Source: Cryobacterium inferilacus
GTDB taxonomy: Bacteria > Actinomycetota > Actinomycetes > Actinomycetales > Microbacteriaceae
Reading direction: 5' to 3'
NCBI RefSeq assembly: GCF_019599185.1
Contig: NZ_JAIEUL010000002.1
Location: 186,001 to 250,000 of the forward strand
Length of the DNA stretch: 64,000 nt
The notes below the pieces were generated by a model. That model was not told the origin of the DNA. It did not search any database and was given only the letters and a program-made list of their open reading frames with translations. This document shows, piece by piece, positions 63,686-64,000 of this stretch. The translations under genes and the position numbers were made by a program. Positions within the stretch are counted from its first letter, which is position 1, and each line of letters begins with the position of its first letter.

Positions 63686-64000
63686 CTACGGGCGCGAAAA
63701 ATCCTCGGCCAGTCGAAGCAACGTGCGAACGGTTACGCCGGTGGGGCCGGGGGCGGTGAAGCCGAGCCCGGAACCGACGAGTTGAGCGCTGCCGGCGATA
63801 TCCAGGTGAGCCCAGGGGATGGCCCGTGCCTCAGCTCCCTGGCCGACGGTCGGAATGAACTCCCGCAGGAAGACGGCGGCCAGCAGCGCGCCGCCGCCGG
63901 TGTTGCCGATCTTCGCGTTGGCGATGTCAGCGACGTCTGAGTTCAGCAGCGCGCGGAGTTCCTCCGGCATCGGCATCGGCCAGGCCAACTCGCCCTCTGC
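63686..64000 (-). CDS. pepA: Leucyl aminopeptidase, C-terminal part (runs off the window)
   Basis: Open frame continuing past the right edge; only the last 104 codons are seen. The region PEELRALLNSDVADIANAKIG and NTGGGALLAAVFLREFIP then WAHLDIAGS is the C-terminal catalytic domain signature of M17 leucyl aminopeptidase, including the conserved Gly-rich carbonate loop. Function is cytosolic peptide turnover. The start is outside the window. The 107 bases before lpdA contain its likely promoter, not resolved. Confidence 0.9.
   Translation of the reverse strand, partial: AEGELAWPMPMPEELRALLNSDVADIANAKIGNTGGGALLAAVFLREFIPTVGQGAEARAIPWAHLDIAGSAQLVGSGLGFTAPGPTGVTVRTLLRLAEDFSRP

Overview
The window is high-GC, densely packed bacterial chromosome from a Gram-positive actinobacterium, most likely a member of the Microbacteriaceae (Cryobacterium-like; an inference from gene content and order, not tested by search). 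Supporting signs are the actinobacterial small families (DUF3145, DUF4191, TIGR02611-type PGPGW protein), polyphosphate glucokinase, GAF-ANTAR proteins, a DevS/DevR-like sensor pair, two type-I glutamine synthetases around glnE, and many promoters of the leaderless type (TANNNT, 6-7 bases, then the start codon). I see no insertion sequence, integrase, prophage or CRISPR array, and no gene-free stretch longer than about 300 bases except the one occupied by rnpB.

Layout. 1-4256: two-component pair (NarL type) plus an ABC ATPase and FtsX-like permease. 4290-6281: leuA behind a leucine leader-peptide element, closed by a terminator. 6319-14032: an unknown gene on the minus strand, then a housekeeping run recO-uppS, a DsbA-fold oxidoreductase, a tiny cysteine-tailed protein, dusB, dgt and dnaG. 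14224-21768: a six-gene oligopeptide/nickel-type ABC transporter operon (binding protein, two permeases, a fused double ATPase, an extra ATPase with an altered H-loop, and a 2-hydroxyacid dehydrogenase). 21852-28362: tRNA-Asn, a histidine-kinase-like protein without the phospho-acceptor His, divergent def and a DMT-type transporter, a GT4 glycosyltransferase, tRNA-Met, a family-A polymerase-like protein and a PadR regulator. 28601-36830: DUF3145 and, on the minus strand, the block aceE-fasR-fabD-fabH-acpP-fabF that makes acetyl-CoA and starts fatty-acid synthesis. 37076-39597: AhpE-type peroxiredoxin, tRNA-Val, two GAF-ANTAR proteins and a small unknown. 39638-44383: two tandem universal stress proteins divergent from a DevS/DevR-like pair and a DUF427 gene, with a Dos-box-like palindrome between. 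44445-49712: Nif3-like and zinc-ribbon proteins, rnpB, a membrane protein, ppgK, map, a SPOR-like small protein and panB. 49825-55867: glnA2, glnE and (convergent) the adenylylatable glnA, whose upstream region carries four 11-bp-phased pentamers typical of a GlnR site. 55896-64000: RDD protein, lipB-lipA-DUF4191, a pseudokinase-like membrane protein, the lipoate-bearing E2 gene and lpd, and the C-terminal end of a leucyl aminopeptidase.

How it fits together. The central theme is carbon and lipoate-dependent metabolism (aceE, E2, lpd, lipA, lipB) feeding FasII genes, flanked by nitrogen assimilation (glnA2-glnE-glnA) and a redox/hypoxia-type stress module. The most rewarding signals are regulatory: a translational leucine switch at leuA, an interlocked pair of leaderless promoters at map, operator-like palindromes at fabD, padR, devS and glnA, and three signalling or transport ATPases/kinases that keep their fold but lack a key catalytic residue.
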